From Acidobacteriota bacterium (lineage in GTDB: Bacteria > Acidobacteriota > Terriglobia > Acidiferrales > UBA7541), in contig QHYQ01000237.1 of assembly GCA_003224175.1 (NCBI GenBank), positions 1 through 37,431 on the forward strand: a stretch of 37,431 bases of DNA, written 5' to 3'. The notes beneath the pieces are model-generated. The model was not told where the DNA came from. It worked only from the letters and a program-made list of their open reading frames with translations, and searched no databases. Numbering within the stretch: the first letter of the stretch is position 1; each line of letters opens with the position of its first letter. A program made the translations under genes and the position numbers. Shown piece after piece: positions 8,542 through 16,193 of this stretch.

Positions 8542-9594
8542 ATGATTATCGATTGTCACGGGCATTACACGACGGCGCCACGGGAACTGGAAGCCTTTCG
8601 ACAGCGGCAAATCAATGGCCTCAAGGATTCTTCGCAGTCTCCTTCCGAAGCCCCGAAAATCACCGATGATCAAATTCGCACCAGCCTCGAAAACGCGCAG
8701 TTGAAATTCCAGCGGGAGCGCGGCACCGATCTCACGATCTTTTCGCCTCGTGCCATGGGCATGGGCCACCACATTGGAAACGCAGCCACCAGTCTGCAAT
8801 GGTCGCGGGTTTGCAACGATTTGATCTACAGGGTCTGCTCGCTCTATCCCGAGAATTTTGCCGGCGTCTGCCAACTGCCGCAATCACCGGGCGTTCCACC
8901 CGTCAACTGCATCACCGAATTAGCCCGCTGCGTGGAAGAGCTCGGTTTCGTCGGCTGCAACCTGAATCCGGACCCTTCGGGCGGGCATTGGAGCGATCCG
9001 CCCCTCACCGACCGCTTCTGGTACCCGCTCTACGAAAAAATGGTAGAACTGGATATCCCCGCCATGGTCCACGTCAGCGGATCCTGCAATCCGAATTTTC
9101 ACGCCACCGGCGCGCATTATCTGAACGGCGATACGACGGCTTTTATGCAGTTCCTGACGTCTGACATTTTCCAGGATTTCCCCACGCTGAAGTTCATCAT
9201 TCCTCATGGTGGCGGCGCGGTCCCCTACCATTGGGGCCGCTATCGTGGTATCGCGCAGGACTTGAAGCGCCCCCCGCTGAGAGAACTTCTCTTAAGGAAC
9301 GTCTATTTTGATACCTGCGTTTACCATCAAGCGGGCATAGACCTGCTGACCAAGGTCATTCCTATTGACAACATTCTCTTCGCTTCAGAGATGGTTGGGG
9401 CGGTAAAAAGCATCGATCCCGAGACGGGCCATTATTTCGATGATACGAAGCGCTACATCGAGGCCGTTCCCTGGCTGCGCGAAGAAGATAAGCGCAAGAT
9501 CTATGAAGGCAATGCACGAAATGTGTACAGCCGATTAGAGGCCCGATTAAAAGCCACGCCCTCGGTCAGCAAGGCCAATCGCGCGCCCTTGTGA
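8542..9594 (+). CDS. ligJ: 4-oxalomesaconate hydratase, LigJ type (amidohydrolase superfamily)
   Basis: A 350-residue amidohydrolase-superfamily protein beginning MIIDCHGHYTTAPRELEAF, with the metal-binding HGH near residue 6. It keeps the long segments I associate with LigJ: FVGCNLNPDPSGGHW, PAMVHVSGSCN, TGAHYLNGDTTAFMQFLTSD, IPHGGGAVPYHWGRYRG, FASEMVGAV and DPETGHYFDDTKRYIEA. LigJ hydrates 4-oxalomesaconate to 4-carboxy-4-hydroxy-2-oxoadipate in the protocatechuate 4,5-cleavage (and gallate) pathway, in the cytoplasm. Length agrees with the family (about 340). It is preceded by a good promoter candidate and an AGAGG site, and converges with the transporter gene 36 bp downstream. A decarboxylase of the ACMSD subgroup is the main alternative; the close motif match favours LigJ. 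Confidence 0.82.
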   Translation: MIIDCHGHYTTAPRELEAFRQRQINGLKDSSQSPSEAPKITDDQIRTSLENAQLKFQRERGTDLTIFSPRAMGMGHHIGNAATSLQWSRVCNDLIYRVCSLYPENFAGVCQLPQSPGVPPVNCITELARCVEELGFVGCNLNPDPSGGHWSDPPLTDRFWYPLYEKMVELDIPAMVHVSGSCNPNFHATGAHYLNGDTTAFMQFLTSDIFQDFPTLKFIIPHGGGAVPYHWGRYRGIAQDLKRPPLRELLLRNVYFDTCVYHQAGIDLLTKVIPIDNILFASEMVGAVKSIDPETGHYFDDTKRYIEAVPWLREEDKRKIYEGNARNVYSRLEARLKATPSVSKANRAPL

Positions 9595-9630
9595 TATCCA
9601 ACGGGGGTGTTCGTTTAGCTGGTAGGAGCC

Positions 9631-11076
9631 TCAGCGGATGCCAATCAACGGCCAATAAAAAGGAACAATAAGCAGCAGCACAGCAGACTCAACCACGGTC
9701 AGACAAAATCCCACCCGAAGCAAGTCCTTCGCCTCAAAGTAGCCATAAGAGTAGCCAGCGACCATTACTCCCGATTGATACACGAAGATTTTTCCGCCCG
9801 CCGCGAATGCCCATAGTAATCCCAGCGGCAATGGATGGATTCCCGCCGTTTTCGCGAAGTTCATGAGGGGCGGCAGCGACGTGGCCAGCATGGAGATCTC
9901 GTTACCCAAGAAAATGTGATAAACGAAGGCCGTCCAATACGGGACAAGCGCCAGAGAGAATACGTTGGTCACCCAGGGCCGCATCCAAGCGAACAGAACC
10001 GTGGTCATGGAATTCAGTGCATTCGTTCTGAGCAGCACTTCGCCCATACTGATCGCGGTTGCCGTGAAAAATACCGGCAAATAATTGAGGCGCTTGAGAT
10101 CCTCGAGTTCCAGGATGCCCAAGCCGGGCACGCCTGCCAGAAGACCCACGCCAATGCCAATCACCGCCGGAGAAATATGATGAATCAGGTCGGTTGCCCA
10201 TAATGCGATGGCCAAGGACATCAGCAGCAGCGAGCGCTTTTCCATTGGCGTCCACGCGCCCATCTTTTCGAGGGAATCACGCAAAAATTCAACGCTGCTT
10301 TGGAGAGCCTGTTTCTCCGGCGGATAGAGCCAAAGCACGAGCCGCCAGGTAACAACAACCGTTGCGAGAACACACGGCAAGAAGGCCAGCAGCCATTGGC
10401 TCCAGTAAACTTCGATGCCGGTCATCTTTTGGATTAGGCCGCGTCCTAGAATGGAAGACGCACCGGCGATCACCATTTTGTCGAATATTCCTGCGGTATA
10501 CGTCAGCGTGACGAAAATTCCGCGACCCACGTTGCTTCCACGCGATAGCCCGAAAACCTCCATCAACCCAACGGCCACCGCAGCCATGATCACTACGCAT
10601 GCGATTCCCGAAGGTACGAGAAATGTCAGAAGCAAAGAGGAAAAGATCAGCCCGAGTAACAAGCGCGAGTAACCCCCTCCCACCCGCAGCATCACGAGAT
10701 ACGCCAGACGGCGCGCCAAGCCCGATTTGGAAGCCATCATGCCGATCAATGCAGCGCCAAAGAGAAACCACGGGGTCTGATCTGCAAACCCACTGAAAGC
10801 CGCCTCGAAATCAACGATTTTCAGCGCCCAGAAGAGGTAACATCCCGCCAAGCCTGTGAGCGCGTGCGGAAGCGCTTCCGTAATCCAGGCGATGATCATG
10901 AACGATGCGACCGCCAGCGCGTGCCGGGAGTTAATCGCGAGGGGCAGAGGCGAGAACCACAACCCCACGGGCACGGCGATCGTCAAGACTCCGCCAATCA
11001 TTTTGCCGCTGGCAGGCGCCCTGCCAACGCTTTCGACCAGGGGCGCTGCTCGGACGGTTTGTTCCGTGGTGCGCAC
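9631..11076 (-). CDS. DASS/SLC13-family sodium:anion symporter
   Basis: A 481-residue integral membrane protein with about 11-12 hydrophobic segments. Typical DASS features are IAWITEALPHALTGLAGCYLFW near residue 65, FSGFADQTPWFLFGAALIGMMASKSGLARRLAYL, and a second half containing VFFTATAISMGEVLLRTNA. The family moves di- and tricarboxylates, sulfate or aromatic dicarboxylates with Na+. Here it is the last gene of the minus-strand operon with the Rieske oxygenase and class II aldolase, 58 bp after the last propeller ORF, so uptake of an aromatic or dicarboxylic acid substrate is the natural inference. The start is GTG; an AAGGA lies rather far upstream (about 12 nt). The substrate cannot be read from sequence. 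Confidence 0.83.
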   Translation of the reverse strand: MRTTEQTVRAAPLVESVGRAPASGKMIGGVLTIAVPVGLWFSPLPLAINSRHALAVASFMIIAWITEALPHALTGLAGCYLFWALKIVDFEAAFSGFADQTPWFLFGAALIGMMASKSGLARRLAYLVMLRVGGGYSRLLLGLIFSSLLLTFLVPSGIACVVIMAAVAVGLMEVFGLSRGSNVGRGIFVTLTYTAGIFDKMVIAGASSILGRGLIQKMTGIEVYWSQWLLAFLPCVLATVVVTWRLVLWLYPPEKQALQSSVEFLRDSLEKMGAWTPMEKRSLLLMSLAIALWATDLIHHISPAVIGIGVGLLAGVPGLGILELEDLKRLNYLPVFFTATAISMGEVLLRTNALNSMTTVLFAWMRPWVTNVFSLALVPYWTAFVYHIFLGNEISMLATSLPPLMNFAKTAGIHPLPLGLLWAFAAGGKIFVYQSGVMVAGYSYGYFEAKDLLRVGFCLTVVESAVLLLIVPFYWPLIGIR

Positions 11077-11134
11077 TACCGAGCTTGTCCTTCAGTGGTT
11101 TTCCCTTGTGCGGGCGGAAGCCGGATCATGTTGC

Positions 11135-12040
11135 CTATTTTGCTTGCCGACCATCGGGATTCGAAGTTGGATTTTCTTGCGGGAAGAATTGTGGCACCAG
11201 AAAGCTCAAAACTCCATTCCTCACGCTATCCGACACGTAAACTTCCCCATCTTTAGGGTTCAGCGCCAGACCTACGGGGTGAATCAAGCCGCTAAAAGAA
11301 CCGCGGATCATCGCCAGAGGCGCCACGTCGCCATTGTCCGTAATGTTCCAGATACCCATGAAACCTAAAATGGGGTTCAACCATGGATCATCGGGCACCA
11401 CTTTCGCCTCGGGTCTCAGCGTGACTCCGTCATAAAGGTTCTGATGGAAATGATTGGACGCCGCCAAAAAAATTCGGCCCTTGTAAAATTCCATTTGCCA
11501 GGGCTCATCGATTATGCCGGTTTTCGGTCCGGCGATCCGGCCCCGAGGCGCAACATCTCCATCGTCTCTGCGATTGAAGATCAGGATCTCGCGAGTATTC
11601 GCTACGGCGAGCAAATTCCTATCTGGATCGACGGCGAGTCCCACAACATGCCCAAGTTCGGTTTTCGGCCCCTTGATGACCCGAACTGGTGCGGCATCTC
11701 CGTTGGCATCCCAGCGAAAAACGTTGATGCGCCTTCCCGTAAGGCTAGCGACGAGGATCTCTCGATTCTGCAAATCCAAACTAACGGCGTGAGGCGTCAC
11801 CAACTCCGTGCGGGGCCCCTGAATCACGCGCAACGGATGCTCCGAACCCGCGGCGGCCGCGCGGAAGACCAGAACGGCATCCGCCAAGGCGTTCGGCACT
11901 ACGATTTCATCGCGCGTGGGATCGTAGGCAAGGCCGTGAATCGTGCGCCCCAGCAGAGTATTTTGCCCCGTGATGAGCCGGTTGGGCGCTACATCTCCGT
12001 TTGCCAGCCTGGCAAACGCCGCGATGCGCGGCTGCGTCAC
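11135..12040 (-). CDS. split beta-propeller protein 1, C-terminal half (5 blades)
   Basis: A 301-codon reading frame contiguous and in frame with the ORF ending at 12041; only one TGA separates them. It opens at GTG immediately after that TGA (VTQPRIAAFARLANGDVAP), which is the middle of a blade. It holds five blade motifs (IHGLAYDPTRDEIVV, PHAVSLDLQNREILV, VVGLAVDPDRNLLAV, the weaker WQMEFYKGRIFLA and VGLALNPKDGEVYV). There is no signal peptide and no Shine-Dalgarno before the GTG. The repeats resemble NHL/YVTN-type propellers; no catalytic motif is evident. If read separately it would be a cytoplasmic half-propeller lacking its first strands, which argues that it is made as part of the upstream protein or pairs with it. 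Function unknown. Confidence 0.75.
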   Translation of the reverse strand: MTQPRIAAFARLANGDVAPNRLITGQNTLLGRTIHGLAYDPTRDEIVVPNALADAVLVFRAAAAGSEHPLRVIQGPRTELVTPHAVSLDLQNREILVASLTGRRINVFRWDANGDAAPVRVIKGPKTELGHVVGLAVDPDRNLLAVANTREILIFNRRDDGDVAPRGRIAGPKTGIIDEPWQMEFYKGRIFLAASNHFHQNLYDGVTLRPEAKVVPDDPWLNPILGFMGIWNITDNGDVAPLAMIRGSFSGLIHPVGLALNPKDGEVYVSDSVRNGVLSFLVPQFFPQENPTSNPDGRQAK

Positions 12041-12043
12041 TCA
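11999..12043 (-). promoter_or_regulatory. in-frame TGA plus downstream hairpin, pair 1 (candidate recoding signal)
   Basis: On the minus strand the codons GTG CCC AAT TGA GTG ACG join the two halves of propeller 1. Exactly 23 nt after the TGA (12043-12041) lies GTTTGCCAGGCTGGCAAAC (12017-11999), a perfect 7-bp stem with loop AGGCT. The same layout recurs in the two paralogous pairs. A short second pairing, GCATC with GATGT, may flank the stem here. Whether it acts in recoding is inference. Confidence 0.5.
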
Positions 12044-13249
12044 ATTGGGCACCAAAAGCTCGTCGCGTTTCGAGTCATACGCAAGGGCCATGGGATTGCC
12101 GAACCCAGGCGTGGGCATTCCCGCGGGAGCGCTCCGGATGATGCGTTTGGGCGCCACGTTGCCGCGCGCTCCGCTCGCGAATGCGAGCGCGGAATGATCG
12201 CCCCAGTTCGATACCCACATTTCGCCGTTCTGTGCATCGACCGCAATGCCCATCGGATGACTAATGCCAGTGCGATCACCACGAATCACCCCGAGCGGCG
12301 CGACATCGCCGTTGCTCGTTCGGCCAAATATCAAGATCGAGCTGTCGCCGTTATTTGCGACGACAATGGCGTCATGTTGCGGGTCGTAAGCGATTCCCAT
12401 CGGCCAGTCTAAACCCGTCCTCGCGCCTTGAATGACGCGCAGCGGCCTCACATCGTCTTTTGCGCCCGCCGCAAAAATCCGAATCGAAGGAGGGCGCGAC
12501 TCGCCCGCCTCCGCATCGTCTTCGACCACGAACGAAGGCGCACAGCCCCCTCCTGTGTTCTTCACGACTCCTCTGAAATTTCCGTGATTTGCGACGCCGA
12601 TCTCATTGTGCGACTCGTCCCAATAGATGCCGTGCGGATCGGCCAAACCGCTGTCTGGCCCGCGAATGATTCGCACCGGAGCCTCCACGCCCTTCACCTG
12701 CCGGCGGTAGAAGACAATTGTATTTTGGACCTCCACTGTTACGGCGATCTGGTCGGCGACATCGCTCAACGCCAGGCCCCAAGCTTGATGCGGAACGGAA
12801 AATACGCGCGCCGGTTTCACATTACCGGACGCGCCGTAGGGCATCACCACCACCGTGTCTTCGATGTCGTTATTCGCCGTATAAATTTCTTGACGCCGGG
12901 GGTCGAGAATAATTCCCGCAATCATCCCGAGAAAGGTATCCGGTCCAACGATCTGGCGCATCGGAAGGCTGGCTTCGCCTCGGCTCGCTCCCCCTTGGCT
13001 CGCTCTGGCGCGATCGTAAAGCAGCAGGCTCTTGCGGTTCGGATCGCTCATGGCCACGACCCCGTTTGCAGCGTCTACCGCGATACCGTTAAACGCGGGG
13101 TACGGGTCAGCAATCATCCGGATAGGAGGTATGTCCTCGGGAGCAGGTTTGCTGGATTTACTCTCCTGAGGTGCGGCCCGTCCTAGCGTCGCCAGCGTCG
13201 CAAGCAAAACGAACCCGAGCGCGCACGCGGCGGCTAGCTTTTTGATCAT
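12041..13249 (-). CDS. split beta-propeller protein 1, N-terminal half (signal peptide plus 7 blade motifs)
   Basis: The start is set at the ATG at 13249 (MIKKLAAACALGFVLLATLATLGRAAPQES), which gives a classical Sec signal peptide. The ATG overlaps the stop of the preceding ORF as ATGA, implying translational coupling. The 402-residue product has seven blade motifs of about 47-55 residues: FNGIAVD, IAGIILD, AWGLALS, PHGIYWD, PMGIAYD, PMGIAVD and PMALAYD. Repeats have the pattern G-D-V-A-P-x-R-V-I-x-G ... DEIxVAN. An insert near the fourth blade contains GGGCAPS. The frame ends at DELLVPN-TGA exactly where other blades continue with N-W/Y-G-D, and homology continues beyond the stop. Probably periplasmic or secreted; function unknown. 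NHL or SMP-30-like propellers are the nearest recognisable shapes. Confidence 0.75.
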   Translation of the reverse strand: MIKKLAAACALGFVLLATLATLGRAAPQESKSSKPAPEDIPPIRMIADPYPAFNGIAVDAANGVVAMSDPNRKSLLLYDRARASQGGASRGEASLPMRQIVGPDTFLGMIAGIILDPRRQEIYTANNDIEDTVVVMPYGASGNVKPARVFSVPHQAWGLALSDVADQIAVTVEVQNTIVFYRRQVKGVEAPVRIIRGPDSGLADPHGIYWDESHNEIGVANHGNFRGVVKNTGGGCAPSFVVEDDAEAGESRPPSIRIFAAGAKDDVRPLRVIQGARTGLDWPMGIAYDPQHDAIVVANNGDSSILIFGRTSNGDVAPLGVIRGDRTGISHPMGIAVDAQNGEMWVSNWGDHSALAFASGARGNVAPKRIIRSAPAGMPTPGFGNPMALAYDSKRDELLVPN

Positions 13250-14106
13250 TGCTTCTTGGCGGGAAAGAATTCCGGCATATAGTACGAATGCATCCCGTTG
13301 GACACGCTGTCGATCGTATAAACTTCGCGGTCTCCTGGATCGAGGGCCACGCCCGCGGGCCACACCATTTCGCTCGCCGGTCCCTTGATTACACCACGAG
13401 GCGGCACGTCCCCGTTATCGTTGATGTCCCACACGCCGATGAATCCGGGCTTATCGGAACTCCACGGAGAAGGCGAAGCGTCCGCAAATTTGTAAGATTC
13501 AACATTATTCTTCACAGCCACAAAAATCTTGCCCCTCTCGGGATCGACCTCGACCTGCCGGATGCGGATAATCCCAGATTTAGGCCCGGCAATGATGGCG
13601 CGCGGCGCCACGTCGCCGTTATCAGTCCGGTTGAAAATGAAGACGCCCGTGGTTCCCTTCCCGCTGCGGCTGGAAACCACGAGCAGATTTCGGACGGGAT
13701 CGACCGTTACACCGCGCACTTCGTCCAATCCTGTTTTTGGTCCGCGAATCATCCGCAGCGGCGCGACATCCCCCTTCGCCTCTCTCGGAAAGAACATGAC
13801 GTCCTGTCCGACGTCCTCGCCGACCACGATTTCGTTATTTTTCACGTCCACGTTCACTGTTTCTGGACGCAGGATGTGGGTGTGTGGGCCCTGAATGATA
13901 CGTATCGGCGCTTCTTCCCCCGTGGCGCCCGCCCGGAACACAAGTACGGCTCCCGCCAAATGTACCGGCACGATGATTTCGTCGTGAACGGAATCGTAAG
14001 CGATGCCGTGCATCGTGCGGCTTAGTTTCGTACCCTGGCCCTCGATTACCCTTACCGGTCCGTCGTTTCCGTTTGCCAGCCTGGCAAACACCAGTATCCT
14101 GGGCAC
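13246..14106 (-). CDS. split beta-propeller protein 2, C-terminal half (5 blades)
   Basis: A 286-codon frame in register with the upstream ORF ending at 14113. The codons after that TGA are GTA AGC GTG, so the first codon is not a normal start and independent translation would begin at the GTG at 14106 (VPRILVFARLANGND). Five blade motifs are present (MHGIAYDSVHDEIIV, ETVNVDVKNNEIVV, VRGVTVDPVRNLLVV, RQVEVDPERGKIFV and AGVALDPGDREVYT). There is no signal peptide. Its TGA stop overlaps the ATG of the next propeller ORF (ATGA). It lacks the start of its first blade, as in the two paralogues. Function unknown. Confidence 0.73.
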   Translation of the reverse strand: MPRILVFARLANGNDGPVRVIEGQGTKLSRTMHGIAYDSVHDEIIVPVHLAGAVLVFRAGATGEEAPIRIIQGPHTHILRPETVNVDVKNNEIVVGEDVGQDVMFFPREAKGDVAPLRMIRGPKTGLDEVRGVTVDPVRNLLVVSSRSGKGTTGVFIFNRTDNGDVAPRAIIAGPKSGIIRIRQVEVDPERGKIFVAVKNNVESYKFADASPSPWSSDKPGFIGVWDINDNGDVPPRGVIKGPASEMVWPAGVALDPGDREVYTIDSVSNGMHSYYMPEFFPAKKQ

Positions 14107-14115
14107 GCTTACTCA
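14071..14115 (-). promoter_or_regulatory. in-frame TGA plus downstream hairpin, pair 2 (candidate recoding signal)
   Basis: On the minus strand GTT CCG AAT TGA GTA AGC links the halves of propeller 2. The hairpin GTTTGCCAGGCTGGCAAAC (14089-14071) again starts 23 nt after the TGA. The 23-nt spacer sequence differs from pairs 1 and 3, while the hairpin is unchanged apart from loop variation, including the uncommon Arg codon AGG. A similar but differently spelled palindrome (GTTCGCG-CGGAC-CGCGAAC, 14236-14254) occurs in an ordinary blade of this gene, so part of the signal follows from the peptide motif FAR-x-AN. Confidence 0.5.
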
Positions 14116-15450
14116 ATTCGGAACGAGAATCTGACCGCGCCTGGAGTCGAAGGCAATCGCGCCCGGATTGCCAAAACCAACCGCTGGTGTTCCCGCGGGA
14201 GCGTTGCGCAACACCCGCTTGGGTGCCACATTACCGTTCGCGGTCCGCGCGAACACCACTGCGGTGTGATCCCGATAATTCGTCACCCATAATTCGTCGT
14301 TCTTGACGTCGATGGCCACTCCCATCGGACCCAAAATGCCCGTCCGATCGCCCTTGATGACCCGCAGCGGCACGGCATTCCCGTCGGCGTTCCGGCGGAA
14401 AACGAGAATCGAGTTCGTGCCGTAATTGGCCACCGCGATTTCGTCGTGCATCGGGTCCAGGCCGACGCCCATTGGCCAGTTCAGCTGAGTCTGCGCGCCT
14501 TGAATTTTACGAGTGGGCTTATCGTCGCCTTTCGCCTCCGTGGCATAGGTATTGATGGATGGCAGCGCGAAGTGACCGCCCCTTAGCCCGCCCTGTGCCT
14601 CTTCCTCTTCACGCGTCAGCGGAGCCCAATTCCCATGGTTCGCGACAAGCATTTCGTTGTGACCGGGATCGACCACGATCCCATGGGGATCAGCCAATTC
14701 GGTTTCCGCCCCGCGCAGCACCCGCAGTGGCGCTTCGCTGCCGCTCGCTTCGCGCCGGTAGACAACCACAGTGTTCGGGTGCTCAATCGAAACGGCCACC
14801 TCTTTCCGCATCGGATTAAATGCCACACCCCACGCGCCGTGCGGAACCGATAGCACGCGCTTGGGCTTAATGTTCCCTTCCACGTCGTATGGGAACACCT
14901 CCATGCGGTCCCCGATATCGTTGTTTACGGCAAAGACTTCGTGATCGGCGGTATCGAGCGAGATCCCGGCGACAAACATCATCCCCGTCCTCGGCCCTCG
15001 GATCACCCGGTTCGGATTCGCCATTTGCGACGAATTGCCTCCGGCGCTTCGTTCGTAGAAGAAAATCGCGCCTCGGTTGGAATCGCTCATCACCACCTGA
15101 TTGGCGTCGGGATCGACCGCCACGCTATGGAGGCTCGCATACGCATCGGCGACGGAACGCGCCGGAGCGATGTCTCCCCCAACTGGCGCAGTCTCGGCCT
15201 GCGAAGGCAAAGCCGAATGTTTTCCTTGTTGCTGGGTCTGCCTCCACGCCGTCATCGCCATTGCCAATTCCGTTGTGTCGGCGCAGCTATCCTCAGCGTC
15301 CGTCGCGTCATCGCTGGCCACGCGGGCTTGTGATCCAAAATGGAAAAGAGAGGGGGTGACGCGGAAAAGCACATTGAAACAGCCCGCAATGAACAAAAGG
15401 GCGGCGCCGGCGCTCATCAGCCAAGCCGTTTGTTTCTCGGGCATCGCCAT
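14113..15450 (-). CDS. split beta-propeller protein 2, N-terminal half (membrane anchor plus 7 blade motifs)
   Basis: The start is taken as the ATG at 15450, overlapping the stop of the class II aldolase gene (TGATG). The ORF-track extension to 15639 would run backwards into that gene. The 445-residue product begins MAMPEKQTAWLMSAGAALLFIAGCF. This is a signal anchor or, because of IAGC, possibly a lipoprotein signal, though the n-region has only one Lys. Seven blade motifs follow: HSVAVD, VAGISLD, AWGVAFN, PHGIVVD, PMGVGLD, PMGVAID and PGAIAFD. The frame ends at GQILVPN-TGA, aligned exactly with the other two paralogues. It lies in an operon with aromatic oxygenase genes, suggesting co-expression. 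No catalytic motif is recognised. Confidence 0.75.
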   Translation of the reverse strand: MAMPEKQTAWLMSAGAALLFIAGCFNVLFRVTPSLFHFGSQARVASDDATDAEDSCADTTELAMAMTAWRQTQQQGKHSALPSQAETAPVGGDIAPARSVADAYASLHSVAVDPDANQVVMSDSNRGAIFFYERSAGGNSSQMANPNRVIRGPRTGMMFVAGISLDTADHEVFAVNNDIGDRMEVFPYDVEGNIKPKRVLSVPHGAWGVAFNPMRKEVAVSIEHPNTVVVYRREASGSEAPLRVLRGAETELADPHGIVVDPGHNEMLVANHGNWAPLTREEEEAQGGLRGGHFALPSINTYATEAKGDDKPTRKIQGAQTQLNWPMGVGLDPMHDEIAVANYGTNSILVFRRNADGNAVPLRVIKGDRTGILGPMGVAIDVKNDELWVTNYRDHTAVVFARTANGNVAPKRVLRNAPAGTPAVGFGNPGAIAFDSRRGQILVPN

Positions 15451-16193
15451 CAGAGATAATAGTCCCGCATCATCTGCCACCGCTCGTGGTTCATCTTGCC
15501 CTGCCCGGATGGTTCCGCCGCTTCTCTGGCCTGAAGAATGGCGGCGATCCTTTCCGGTGACATTACCGGCAATTTTGTCAGGGTAGCCGCCCGTAACATC
15601 GTCTCCGCGACCTTCTCCAACCTGTACGCCGTAACACAAACGTAAGCGATGTCCGCTCCTGCCACGACGCAGCCGTGATTTTTCAGCAGCAGCGCTCCTC
15701 TCGTACCGAGTGCCCGCGCCACTTCATCGCCTAGCTCCGGCGTGGCGATGCTCACGGCGCCGTTGTCCAGCACCGGAAGCCGCCCCGCGAATGCGGCGCA
15801 ATCCTGGTCCAGCGGCTCAACGGCAATCCCCAACGCGGCCATGATTGTGGAAGCGTTGGGATGAGCATGTAATACGCACTGGACGTCGGGCCGAGCTGCA
15901 TAAATCTGCGCGTGAATCGGCCACTCGCGAACGGCGCTACGCTCGCTTGCAGCTGCATCTACACGCTTGCCGTTGAAATCAATGACGATCAGTTCTTCCG
16001 GGTCTAGCCGTCGCCAGCTAACCGGGCGTGGCTTGATCAGAATCCGTTTTTCATCTAGCCGAAAACTCAGATGCCCGCCGAGACCGTCTCCCGCGGCCTT
16101 GACCGCGTAAAGTACCTTGCAAGCCTGCACCAGTTCTTCACGGACGCCCGATTCGCGAAGACTGGATTCGGCCAATGGTGCCTTCGCGTTCAC
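15450..16193 (-). CDS. class II aldolase/adducin family enzyme, candidate aromatic decarboxylase or sugar-acid aldolase
   Basis: A 247-residue class II aldolase-family protein starting at GTG directly after the TAA of the Rieske gene (TAAGTG). It shows the metal-binding HAHPNASTIMAALG, GGHLSFRLDEKRILIKP and the late KNHGCVVAGADI. The family includes L-ribulose-5-phosphate 4-epimerase, fuculose aldolase and the 3,4-dihydroxyphthalate 2-decarboxylase (PhtC) group. Beside a phthalate-dioxygenase-like Rieske protein the decarboxylase role is attractive, but substrate residues cannot be judged by eye. Its stop overlaps the start of the next propeller ORF, so it is translationally coupled in the operon. 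Confidence 0.75.
   Translation of the reverse strand: MNAKAPLAESSLRESGVREELVQACKVLYAVKAAGDGLGGHLSFRLDEKRILIKPRPVSWRRLDPEELIVIDFNGKRVDAAASERSAVREWPIHAQIYAARPDVQCVLHAHPNASTIMAALGIAVEPLDQDCAAFAGRLPVLDNGAVSIATPELGDEVARALGTRGALLLKNHGCVVAGADIAYVCVTAYRLEKVAETMLRAATLTKLPVMSPERIAAILQAREAAEPSGQGKMNHERWQMMRDYYL

Noticed and set aside
14236-14254. Another recoding hairpin (GTTCGCG-CGGAC-CGCGAAC)
   Set aside because: It lies inside an ordinary blade of propeller 2 with no upstream TGA; it shows that the FAR-x-AN peptide motif favours palindromes, and is used as a caution for the SECIS idea.
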